Shown here piece by piece: positions 1 to 9,761 of a DNA stretch of 16,588 nt (position 1 is its first letter; every line of letters begins with the position of its first letter). The stretch is taken from assembly GCA_030271555.1 (NCBI GenBank), contig JARXKQ010000004.1, positions 1 to 16,588 on the forward strand, given 5' to 3'. Under the pieces are notes generated by a model. The model did not search any database, had not been told where the DNA came from, and was given only the letters and a program-made list of their open reading frames with translations. Source of the DNA: Chloroflexota bacterium. Its GTDB lineage: Bacteria; Chloroflexota; Limnocylindria; Limnocylindrales; CSP1-4. The position numbers and the translations under genes were made by a program.

Positions 1-942
1 CCCTGTCTCAATGAGGCCCAAACCATCGGCCGCGTGATCGACGACTTCAAGCGCGAGCTGCCCAATGCCGCGATCTGGGTCATCGACAACGATTCCAACG
101 ACGACACGGCCAAGGTCGCGCTCGAGCACGGCGCCCAGGTCCTGACTGAGACGCGCCGCGGCAAGGGCTTTGCGGTGCGCACTGCGTTCCGCGCCATCGA
201 CGCTGACGTCTACATCATGGTCGACGGCGATGACACGTACCCCGCCGAGGCTGTCCACGACCTGTTGGCACCCATTGCCGCCGGACGGGCCGACATGACC
301 GTTGGCTCCCGCACCATGGAAGGCACCAAGAGCCAATTTCACGTCCTCAATCGCTTCGGCAACCGCATGTACGCGGCGCTCGTCCGCTTCCTGTTGCGCG
401 TCCGGCTCACCGACATCCTGTCCGGCCTGCGGTTGATGACCCGCCAGCTGGTCCGGACCGTGCCCATTGCCGCGTCGGGCTTCGAGATCGAGGCCGAGCT
501 CACGGTGAAAACCATCGAACGCAACATGCGCATCGTCGAATTGCCGATCGATCTCCGTTCACGGCCGCGCGGCAGCTCAAGCAAGATCAAGGTGTTTCGC
601 GACGGCGCGCGCATCGCCTGGACGATCGTGCTGCTCTTCCGCGACTACAAGCCGCTGACCTTCTTTGGCGGTATCGGCCTGGTGTTCATGGTGCTGGGGC
701 TGATCCCGGGAATCGGCGTGGTCGTTGAATACGCACAGACCGGCCTCGTGCCGCGCCTCCCATCGGCGCTGTTGGCGGCGGTGCTGGAGGTCGTGGGCAT
801 CCTGTTGGGCGGTGTCGGCATGGTCCTGAGCTCGATCAGCAAGCGCTTCCAGGAGATCGAAAGCAAGCTCGACCTGATCGCCAACGACCGCGTCGAATCG
901 ACCGCCGCGCGGCGCAACGGGAGCGACACGACCAGTCGCTAG
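1..942 (+). CDS. Family 2 glycosyltransferase (polyprenyl-phosphate sugar transferase type), 5' truncated
   Basis: Reading frame 1 is open from the first base, and the visible protein begins with PCLNEAQTIG, the usual nucleotide-binding start of a GT-A fold. The gene therefore begins before the window, and the GTG at 34 is internal. A DGDDTYP segment near 223-243 is the DxD-like metal/nucleotide-sugar site. The GSRTMEG and ILSGLRLMTR segments are typical of dolichol/polyprenyl-phosphate mannose or glucose synthases. Two hydrophobic helices near 655-735 and 757-840 anchor the C-terminus, followed by a short charged tail. Known family role: transfer of a sugar from a nucleotide donor to a lipid-phosphate carrier at the inner membrane face, for cell-wall glycan or glycoprotein building. 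The exact sugar and acceptor cannot be told from sequence. It stops 41 bp before secA, and no hairpin stands out in the gap. Confidence 0.85.
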   Translation, partial: PCLNEAQTIGRVIDDFKRELPNAAIWVIDNDSNDDTAKVALEHGAQVLTETRRGKGFAVRTAFRAIDADVYIMVDGDDTYPAEAVHDLLAPIAAGRADMTVGSRTMEGTKSQFHVLNRFGNRMYAALVRFLLRVRLTDILSGLRLMTRQLVRTVPIAASGFEIEAELTVKTIERNMRIVELPIDLRSRPRGSSSKIKVFRDGARIAWTIVLLFRDYKPLTFFGGIGLVFMVLGLIPGIGVVVEYAQTGLVPRLPSALLAAVLEVVGILLGGVGMVLSSISKRFQEIESKLDLIANDRVESTAARRNGSDTTSR

Positions 943-967
943 GAGAGGGCCAACAGGGCACTCAACC

Positions 968-973
968 TATACT
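968..973 (+). promoter_or_regulatory. Putative -10 element for secA
   Basis: TATACT lies 10 nt before the secA ATG, and no Shine-Dalgarno sequence is visible next to the start. If this is the -10 box, the transcript would start within a few bases of the ATG, giving a leaderless or nearly leaderless mRNA. No convincing -35 is seen. The same arrangement occurs before ctpA and before the gene at 11866. Confidence 0.4.
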
Positions 974-983
974 TGGCGGTCTT

Positions 984-4006
<3,023 letters not shown>

Positions 4007-4010
<4 letters not shown>

Positions 4011-4777
4011 GCGCGATCGATACCGGCCGAGAGAGGATTCTCGCCTGGGATGGAGTCATCAATGCCCGTGACAACGGCGGCCTGCAGGCGGCCACGGGCA
4101 AGATCCGGCGCGGCGCGCTCGTTCGGTCCGACGTCCTCAACGGCCTGACGCCCAATGGCGTCGCGGCGCTCGAAGATCACGGCGTGCGAACCGTGATCGA
4201 CGTCCGCGCCCCGGACGAGATCGCCGATGACTGGGCGCGCTACCCGCTCAAGGAGCACCCCACGGTTCGCTACCTGAACCGTTCGTTCACGGCCGGAGTC
4301 GAAACCCACACGTGGGACCAGGTGCGCGCCGTATATCGGGCGGCACAGAGTCGTGAGGAGATCAACCGCGCCGACCTCGACATTCATCGGCTGGGCATTG
4401 CCGCGATCGTCGCGGCAATCGCCGACGCGCCGGCCGGCGGTGTCCTCGTGCATTGCCATGCAGGCAAGGACCGCACCGGTATGGTGATCGCGCTGACGCT
4501 GGCCGCGGTGGGGGTGAGCGACGCGGACATCGCCGATGACTACGCGATGACGCAGCTCGTCCTCGAGCCGCTCATCGCCGACTGGCTCGATCAGATGAGC
4601 CACGACCCAGCCGAACGCGAGCGTCTGCGCCGGCTGGCCGTGCCCAGTCGTGCGGCGATGCTCGACACGCTGGCGTATCTGCGCAAGCGCTACGGCGGAG
4701 CGGTGCCCTACCTGCTCGAGTCGGGCGTTACCCAGGCGCAGATCGACGTGCTGCGCGACCGCCTGGTCGCCCACTAG
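4007..4777 (+). CDS. Tyrosine/serine protein phosphatase (Y_phosphatase3 type)
   Basis: Cysteine-based phosphatase of the dual-specificity/protein-tyrosine fold, 256 aa from the start chosen here. The active-site loop is H149-C150-H-A-G-K-D-R156-T-G, a perfect C-x5-R P-loop. Upstream, LAWDGVINARDNGGL and the GALVRSDVLNGLTPNGVAAL block match the N-terminal signature of bacterial Y_phosphatase3 proteins, and the IDVRAPDE strand follows. Start choice: TTG at 4007 overlaps the secA TGA (TTGA) and places the conserved DGVINARDNGGL at residues 13-25, as in relatives. An upstream GTG at 3962 would add 15 residues encoded inside the secA SEC-C tail and is unlikely. Family members dephosphorylate phosphotyrosine, phosphoserine or phosphoinositides; the substrate here is unknown. 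Translational coupling to secA and the immediately following DUF885 gene suggest one transcript. A functional link to secretion is not established. Confidence 0.85.
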
Positions 4778-5989
4778 ATGGACGCACTGGCGCGCGACTA
4801 CCTGCTGGTGGCGCTCGGCATAGGCGAGCTCGAGGAAGGGATCGTCGACGCCTACTACGGCCCGCCCGAGCTGCGCCAACAGGCCGCGGACGCCAACCAG
4901 AGCGCGGCCGTGATGGCGGGCCACGCGGCAGCCCTCCGCGCGCGCCTGGCAGACGCGACCGACGACGAACAGCGGCGGCGTTGGCTCGACCGCCAGCTGG
5001 TCGGTCTGGAGACGATCGCCAATCGACTAGCCGGCGTTGAGCTGCCGTACGTCGACGAGGTGACGCGCTGTTTTGATGCTAGGCCTGAGGCGACGCCACC
5101 CGAGGAGTACGCCCGCGTTCGGACCGATCTCGAGCAATTGCTGCCGGGCAGCGGCGACCTACGCGAGCGCCTGGCGCAACACGACGCGCGCATGGTCATT
5201 CCGCCGGACCGGCTGGCCGCCATCGCCGATTGGGTCTTCGCCCAACTGCGCGCCGCGGCGGCACAACGTTGGCCACTGCCCCAGGGTGAGAGCTGCACAT
5301 TCAGCATGGTCCGTGACCAACCGTGGGCGGCCTACAACTGGTACGACGGCAACCTGCAATCGCGCATCGAGATCAATACCGACCTGCCCATGCGCGCCGA
5401 TCAGCTGCCCGGCGTGGTCGCCCACGAAACGTTCCCCGGCCATCACCTCGAGCACGCCTGGCACGAACAGCGGCTGTACCGCGAACGCGGCTATGCCGAA
5501 GTCGGCGTGCAGCTCATCAACACGCCTGAGGCATACATGAGCGAGGGCCTGGGTGAGACCGGCGCGTGGCTCCTCAACGACGCGGCCCGTTGGCAGGCAC
5601 TGCTACTCGAGATCTGCGACCGCGCCGGCATCGCGCTCAGCCCCGAGGACGCCCAACGCGAATGGCGCATTGCCACTGCAAAGCATCGACTGCGCGGCGT
5701 CAGCGGCGACGCGGCACTCCAGCTTTTCGTGGCCAAACGGTCGCGCGAAGACGTCCAGCGCTTCCTCGAGCAGGACGCCCTGGCGACGCCGGCACGCGCC
5801 GCCAAGAGCCTCGAGTTCATCGAGCATCCGCTGTGGCGGACGTATGTCTTCTGCTACGCCGGCGGCGAGCGACTGCTGACCAAGTGGGTCACTTCGGCCG
5901 CCGATGAATCGGCCAAAGACGCGCGCTTCTTCCGCCTTTTGACCGAACAGCTGACACCATCGGGGATCGCCGCAGAAATTACCTATTGA
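4778..5989 (+). CDS. DUF885 family putative zinc metallopeptidase
   Basis: The 403-residue protein begins at ATG directly after the phosphatase stop codon, with no intergenic base, so the two are very likely cotranslated. The hallmark is VVAHETFPGHHLEH: H216-E217 with H222 and H223, the DUF885 version of a zinc-binding HExxxxH helix. A downstream SEGLGE segment (255-260) supplies the likely third ligand or nearby acidic residue. Conserved aromatic stretches such as AAYNWYDGN precede the site. No signal peptide or membrane helix is seen, so it is probably cytosolic. Many DUF885 proteins are longer (about 550-600 aa), so this is a short member lacking part of the N-terminal region, yet it appears intact. 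Family biochemistry is sparse, so a peptidase role is inferred from the motif and the substrate is unknown. Confidence 0.8.
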   Translation: MDALARDYLLVALGIGELEEGIVDAYYGPPELRQQAADANQSAAVMAGHAAALRARLADATDDEQRRRWLDRQLVGLETIANRLAGVELPYVDEVTRCFDARPEATPPEEYARVRTDLEQLLPGSGDLRERLAQHDARMVIPPDRLAAIADWVFAQLRAAAAQRWPLPQGESCTFSMVRDQPWAAYNWYDGNLQSRIEINTDLPMRADQLPGVVAHETFPGHHLEHAWHEQRLYRERGYAEVGVQLINTPEAYMSEGLGETGAWLLNDAARWQALLLEICDRAGIALSPEDAQREWRIATAKHRLRGVSGDAALQLFVAKRSREDVQRFLEQDALATPARAAKSLEFIEHPLWRTYVFCYAGGERLLTKWVTSAADESAKDARFFRLLTEQLTPSGIAAEITY

Positions 5990-6014
5990 GTGCACGCGAA
6001 TCGAGCGGCATAAT
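5986..6014 (+). promoter_or_regulatory. Sigma-70-like promoter for the small Cys-rich gene / prfB operon
   Basis: TTGAGT (5986-5991) and CATAAT (6009-6014) are separated by exactly 17 nt, four and five matches to the TTGACA and TATAAT consensus. The -35 box overlaps the last codons of the DUF885 gene. Predicted initiation is near 6020-6022, giving a leader of about 100 nt before the GTG at 6121. It marks a new transcription unit for the cysteine-rich protein, prfB and the GNAT gene. Confidence 0.6.
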
Positions 6015-6020
6015 CGGAAG

Positions 6021-6120
6021 CACCCGCCTCCGGAGGCCGTGCCTCCTCCGGTGAACGTGTTCTAACCACGTCCCCCGGGGTCGAGGGTGGGCCCGGGCTC
6101 AACAAGGAGTCTGGCGAGGC
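6021..6120 (+). promoter_or_regulatory. GC-rich structured 5' leader of unknown class
   Basis: This gene-free stretch can fold into several helices: CACCC 6021-6025 with GGGTG 6085-6089 as a closing stem; CCGGAGG 6030-6036 with CCTCCGG 6045-6051 (8-nt loop); and ACGTG 6055-6059 with CACGT 6067-6071 (7-nt loop). A self-complementary GCCCGGGC at 6091-6098 lies just before the likely ribosome-binding site AAGGAG (6104-6109). CCCCCGGGG at 6072-6080 could pair alternatively with 6091-6098. I compared it from memory with the common riboswitches (TPP, FMN, SAM, fluoride, ZTP, glycine, cobalamin, guanidine) and with SRP and 6S RNA and found no match. It may be a regulatory leader or merely GC-rich sequence. 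Confidence 0.35.
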
Positions 6121-6360
6121 GTGAACCTCAAGCCGGCGAAAGAGGCACTAGCCGATCCATTCGTGGATCTCATCGCCTGTGAGCGAGAGTGCCGCACCTG
6201 TAGTTACGCCGCGACGCTCGATTGCGACGGCAACTGCGGGGTATGTCCACACAATGGATACTGTCCCTGTGTCAACCCCGTCGTCGCCAGGAGCAAGACC
6301 GCGTTGAAGATCATCGAGCTGCGGCCGATATTGCTCCAGGATTTGCGCGCCAGGAACTAG
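6121..6360 (+). CDS. Small eight-cysteine protein, putative metal-binding, function unknown
   Basis: Not recognised. The 79-residue protein starts at GTG, the first possible start after an in-frame stop at 6052. AAGGAG (6104-6109) lies 11 nt upstream, a somewhat long spacing. Eight cysteines cluster in the middle: C20-x3-C24-x2-C27-x7-C35-x3-C39-x2-C42-x5-C48-x-C50, with His44 between. The pattern suggests a zinc or iron-sulphur site, but it is not a clean match to 4Fe-4S ferredoxin (CxxCxxCxxxC) or rubredoxin. There is no signal peptide or membrane helix, so it is probably cytosolic. The C-terminal 25 residues are a basic, helix-like tail. It has its own promoter and leader and ends 19 bp before prfB, so it is probably the first gene of the prfB transcript. 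Coding reality is supported by the clustered cysteines, the promoter and the operon position; function is open. Confidence 0.65.
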   Translation: MNLKPAKEALADPFVDLIACERECRTCSYAATLDCDGNCGVCPHNGYCPCVNPVVARSKTALKIIELRPILLQDLRARN

Positions 6361-6379
6361 TCGAAGTGACACCTGGCTG

Positions 6380-7487
6380 ATGGAGATCGCTGCTTTGCGC
6401 GACCTCGTCGAGCGCGTCCGCGCGACCTCGGGGCGGCTTTGACCTAGCCGCAAAAGAAACACGCGTCGGAGAGCTCGACGCGCAAGCCAGTGAGCCCACG
6501 TTCTGGTCGGATCAACGCGCCGCCCAGAAGGTGCTGCGTGAAGCCGATGGTCTGCGCGACGAGATAACGACGTGGCGCGCGCTCGAGAAGCGCGCCGACG
6601 ACCTGCTCGAGCTGGCCCAGCTGGCCGACCAGTCCGCTGATTCCGATTTGGCGGCAGAGCTCGACTCGGAGTTTCAGGCCGTATCGGCCGAGTACGAGCG
6701 CGTGCGCACCAGCCTGCTGTTCTCGGGCGAATACGACGAGGACGACGCGATCCTGACGATCACCGCCGGTGCTGGCGGCACGGAGGCGACCGACTGGGCC
6801 GAGATGCTGCTGCGGATGTACCTGCGCTGGGCACAGCGCCATCGCTATGCCAACGAGATCCTCGACCAGCTCGAGGGTGAGGAGGCCGGCCTCAAGAGCG
6901 TCACCGTGAGCATCGGCGGGCGCAATGCGTATGGGCACCTGCGCGCCGAACGCGGCGTGCATCGCCTGGTGCGCATCTCGCCGTATGACTCGCAGAAGCG
7001 GCGCCACACGACGTTCGCGCTGGTCGAGGTCGTGCCCGAAGTCGAGGACGACACCGAGGTGGGCGACATCCCCGATGAGGAGCTGCGCATTGAGACCTTC
7101 CGCTCGCAGGGCGCCGGCGGGCAGCACGTTAACAAGACCGACTCGGCGGTGCGCCTGACGCACATCCCGACGGGCATCACCGCCCAGAGCCAGAACGAGC
7201 GCTCGCAGCACCAAAACCGCGAATCGGCGATGAAGATCCTGAAGGCACGACTGCTCGAACGACGGCTGCTCGAACGCGAAAAGGAGCTCGCCACGCTGCG
7301 TGGCGAACACGTCGAGGCTGGTTGGGGCAACCAGATCCGCTCATACGTGCTGCACCCCTACCAGATGGTCAAGGACCACCGCACCAACTACGAGACGAGC
7401 GCGACGAACGACGTGCTCGACGGCGATCTGGACGCGTTCATGCAGGCCGAGCTCGAGCGCCTCGCCACCGGCGGTGCAAGCGCGTGA
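6380..7487 (+). CDS. prfB: Peptide chain release factor 2, expressed by programmed +1 frameshift
   Basis: RF2 recognises UGA/UAA stop codons and triggers peptide release. Frame 0 runs from ATG 6380 for 20 codons (MEIAALRDLVERVRATSGRL) to an in-frame TGA at 6440-6442. Skipping one base at CTT-T places the ribosome on GAC at 6441 and continues in the +1 frame to TGA 7485-7487, giving about 368 aa (E. coli RF2: 365). The +1 frame opens with DLAAKE..RVGELDAQASEPTFWSD, the normal RF2 N-terminal helix region. The tripeptide recognition loop reads S200-P-Y202 rather than the more usual SPF, and the catalytic GGQ is at 246-248 within SQGAGGQHVNKTDSAVRLTH. The coding sequence must be joined across the shift; simple ORF calling starts at an internal codon and loses the first domain. 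The gene end overlaps the GNAT start. Confidence 0.96.
6430..6443 (+). promoter_or_regulatory. RF2 autoregulatory frameshift site
   Basis: The slippery CTT-TGA-C (6437-6443) has a GGGG Shine-Dalgarno-like element (6430-6433) three nucleotides upstream, the same spacing as the E. coli prfB site. By established RF2 biology, low RF2 lets the ribosome pause at UGA and slip +1, making more RF2, while high RF2 terminates at codon 21. Confidence 0.93.
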
Positions 7488-8350
7488 ACTTCCGACCCGT
7501 CGATCCAGCCGACATCGAGGCATGTGCGGACGTCTTCTACGCCGCCGACGACGAACTCAACACCAAACGCGGGCTGCCGGTCATGCCGCGCAACCGGGTC
7601 GCGCTAACGCGCATGTTCAGCCACATCCAGGCGACTGACCCAGGACGCGCCTGGCTCGCTGAGCGCGACGGCCGCGTACTGGGCTTCGCCATGTCAGCGC
7701 AGCGCGAAGAGCTCGTATTTCTGGCATTCCTGTTCATTGAGCCAGAGGAGCAGTCGCGCGGTCTTGGCCGGGAACTGCTGGAGCGATCGATGGCCAACGC
7801 CACGAAGACCGCCGTGTGCATTCTGTCGATCCAGCCCATCTCCGCCGCGCTATACGCGAAGTACGGCATGGTGCCGCGCGTGCCCATTTACCAGATCGGT
7901 GGCCGTCCGAAGAAGCCGTTGCCTGAGCTGCCGGCTGGCTTGTCGGTTGGTCCGCTCGAGGTCGCCCAGGCGGCAGCCCTTGACCGCGCAGTTACCGGGT
8001 TCGCGCGCGAGCAGGACCACGTCGCCTGGCAGAGCTGGGAGCGCAAGTTGTTCGGCCTGTTTGAGGGCAAGCGGGTGGTCGGTTACGGCTACGCCCAGGC
8101 AGCGGGACGACTCAGCCCGGTCGTTGTCAAGCGGCGCGAACTCCTGCTGCCACTCGTCTCCGAATTGATGCGCCAGGTCGAAACGCTGGAGGATTGGATT
8201 ATCAACGTGCCCGGGCCCGCGGCCGAGGTCTTCAGCACGCTCCTTAACGCCGGCATGCAACTCCAGGGGCCGCCCGCCATCTTCTGCGCCGTTGAAGATC
8301 ATGGGATCGACCACAGCCGGTACCTGCCGTCCACCTTTGCGCTGCCCTAG
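7484..8350 (+). CDS. GNAT-family N-acetyltransferase
   Basis: The GTG at 7484 overlaps the prfB TGA (GTGA), giving a 288-aa protein that begins MNFRPVDPADIEACADVFYAADDE, a classic GNAT first strand/helix. The acetyl-CoA pyrophosphate-binding motif A is Q90-S-R-G-L-G-R-E-L-L, preceded by the hydrophobic strand LVFLAFLFIEPEEQ. The segment SAALYAKYGMVPRVPIY is motif B and the domain end. The C-terminal half (about 150-288) resembles a degenerate second GNAT-like domain without motif A, as in some two-domain acetyltransferases. Open frame extends upstream inside prfB, but those residues have no GNAT character. The substrate is unknown: translational coupling to prfB need not mean ribosomal substrates, and none of the sequence identifies it as RimI or PrmC. 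Confidence 0.85.
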   Translation: MNFRPVDPADIEACADVFYAADDELNTKRGLPVMPRNRVALTRMFSHIQATDPGRAWLAERDGRVLGFAMSAQREELVFLAFLFIEPEEQSRGLGRELLERSMANATKTAVCILSIQPISAALYAKYGMVPRVPIYQIGGRPKKPLPELPAGLSVGPLEVAQAAALDRAVTGFAREQDHVAWQSWERKLFGLFEGKRVVGYGYAQAAGRLSPVVVKRRELLLPLVSELMRQVETLEDWIINVPGPAAEVFSTLLNAGMQLQGPPAIFCAVEDHGIDHSRYLPSTFALP

Positions 8351-8382
8351 TCCCCTTTCAACGCGCTCTCAGCAGACGAACC

Positions 8383-8388
8383 TAGACT
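8383..8388 (+). promoter_or_regulatory. Putative -10 element for ctpA
   Basis: TAGACT lies 9 nt before the GTG start of ctpA, and no Shine-Dalgarno sequence lies in the intervening bases, consistent with a very short or absent 5' leader. A TTCAAC at 8357-8362 is too far away (20 nt) to be a convincing -35. Confidence 0.35.
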
Positions 8389-8397
8389 GGCCCAGCC

Positions 8398-9741
8398 GTG
8401 ACTGACGAATCCTTTGGCGCGCCTCAATCACCCGAGCAACGACCGCCGTCGTCGCGGTCATCGACATTGCTCGCGCTGCTCGTCGTCTTCATCCTGGGCG
8501 GCGGCGCCCTCTTCGTGAGCGGCTTCACCCTGGGCCGCCTCGCCGGCGCGACACCGGGCACGACCGACGCCAACCAGGACCTGTTCCGGCCGTTTTGGGA
8601 CGCGTATTCAGACGTCAGCTCGAACTACGTCGGCAAGATCGATCCGCACCTGCTTGTTGAGGGCGCGATCAAGGGCATCTTCGATACGCTCAACGATCCG
8701 TTCTCGCAGTACCTGACCGAAGAGGAATATCGCGCCTCGCTGGGCGGCATCTCGGGCGAATTCGAGGGCGTGGGTCTCGAGATGGCGACGCAGGACGCGG
8801 CCGGTCAGGGTTGCGCCGCGATCTCTGAGACATGCCGGCTGACCGTCACCCATGTCGTCCGTCGCTCACCGGCGGCCGGCGCGGGCTTCCTCGAAGGCGA
8901 CGTCGTGAAAGCCGTCGACGGCGCCTCGACCGCCGGCAAGACGCTGGCCGATGTCGTGCCGACCATCCGCGGCCCCAAGGGAACGGTCGTGACGCTGACC
9001 GTGGTGCGCGGCACCCAAACCCTGGACGTGCCGGTCACGCGTGACGTCATCCAGCGTGAAGACGTCACCAGCCAGCTGCTCGCCAACGGCCGAATCGGTT
9101 ATCTCAAGGTGAGCGGCTTCTCGTCGGCATCCGCCCAGGATCTGCACGACCTCCTGACGCAGCTGATCCAGACCAACCACGTCGAGGGGCTTATCCTCGA
9201 CCTGCGCGACGACCCCGGGGGCTACGTCGATGCGGCCCAGAAGATCGCCAGTGAGTTCACCGGCTCCGATCCGCTGTACTGGGAGCAAACCGCGACCGGC
9301 GCGCCTCAGCCGCAGCATCCCATTCCTGGTGGCGCGGCAACCGACACGGCAGTCCCCATGGTCGTGCTGGTCAATGGCGGCACCGCCAGCGCGAGCGAGA
9401 TCGTCTCAGCTGCGCTCCAGGGCAACGGCCGCGCCCTGCTTATCGGCTCCAAGACCTATGGCAAGGGCACCATCCAGGAGTTCAAGGAGCTCCCTGGCGC
9501 CGGGGGGTACCGACTTTCGGTTCGGAAGTGGCTTACGCCCGACCAGACCTGGATCCATGGCGTGGGCCTTTTCCCCAACATCAACATCGCCCCACCCGAC
9601 GGCGAGCAGCCGTCCAACGACGTGGTGCTCGAAAAGGGCATCCAGACGCTCCTCGACGAGCTCGCGGGCAAGCCGATCCAGACCGACCCACCGCCCACGC
9701 CTTCACCAGCACCCACGTTGTCACCCACGCCGAGCGCATGA
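8398..9741 (+). CDS. ctpA: S41 C-terminal processing peptidase
   Basis: Membrane-anchored, extracytoplasmic serine protease of the Prc/CtpA family, 447 aa from GTG 8398. Order: short cytosolic N-terminus, one signal-anchor helix (about 23-47), an N-terminal helical region with DPFSQYLTEEEY, a PDZ domain (about 105-205, with FLEGDVVKAVDG), then the S41 protease core. The catalytic Ser is S331 in NGGTASASE and the general-base Lys is K356 in TYGKGTIQ; the 25-residue spacing equals that known for D1 processing protease and Prc. LDLRDDPGG is the conserved strand before the active site. The C-terminus is a Thr/Pro/Ser-rich tail (about 425-447), probably a wall-spanning or flexible linker. These enzymes trim envelope proteins from their C-termini and often process peptidoglycan hydrolases. 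Transcribed convergently with amt. Confidence 0.95.
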   Translation: MTDESFGAPQSPEQRPPSSRSSTLLALLVVFILGGGALFVSGFTLGRLAGATPGTTDANQDLFRPFWDAYSDVSSNYVGKIDPHLLVEGAIKGIFDTLNDPFSQYLTEEEYRASLGGISGEFEGVGLEMATQDAAGQGCAAISETCRLTVTHVVRRSPAAGAGFLEGDVVKAVDGASTAGKTLADVVPTIRGPKGTVVTLTVVRGTQTLDVPVTRDVIQREDVTSQLLANGRIGYLKVSGFSSASAQDLHDLLTQLIQTNHVEGLILDLRDDPGGYVDAAQKIASEFTGSDPLYWEQTATGAPQPQHPIPGGAATDTAVPMVVLVNGGTASASEIVSAALQGNGRALLIGSKTYGKGTIQEFKELPGAGGYRLSVRKWLTPDQTWIHGVGLFPNINIAPPDGEQPSNDVVLEKGIQTLLDELAGKPIQTDPPPTPSPAPTLSPTPSA

Positions 9742-9743
9742 TC

Positions 9744-9761
9744 GGCGCTCTATAGCGCGCC
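9744..9761. terminator. Weak hairpin between convergent ctpA and amt
   Basis: GCGCT (9745-9749) and AGCGC (9754-9758) form a 5-bp stem with loop CTAT; a shifted pairing of GGCGC and GCGCC (9744-9748 with 9757-9761) is also possible. It sits in the 8-bp gap and overlaps the amt stop codon. No T-run follows on either strand, so termination activity is doubtful. Confidence 0.25.

Noticed and set aside
6015..6100. SRP RNA or tRNA in the leader before the Cys-rich gene
   Set aside because: GGAAGCA and GTGAAC fragments resemble SRP RNA pieces, but order and pairing are wrong; no tRNA cloverleaf or TTCGA-type T loop fits.
6444..7310. A 288-codon antisense frame over prfB
   Set aside because: Shadow of prfB codon bias; no RBS, no motif.
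7322..7483. Upstream ATG start for the GNAT protein
   Set aside because: The extra 54 residues lie wholly inside prfB and are low-complexity Arg/Asp; GTG 7484 gives a canonical GNAT start with GTGA overlap.
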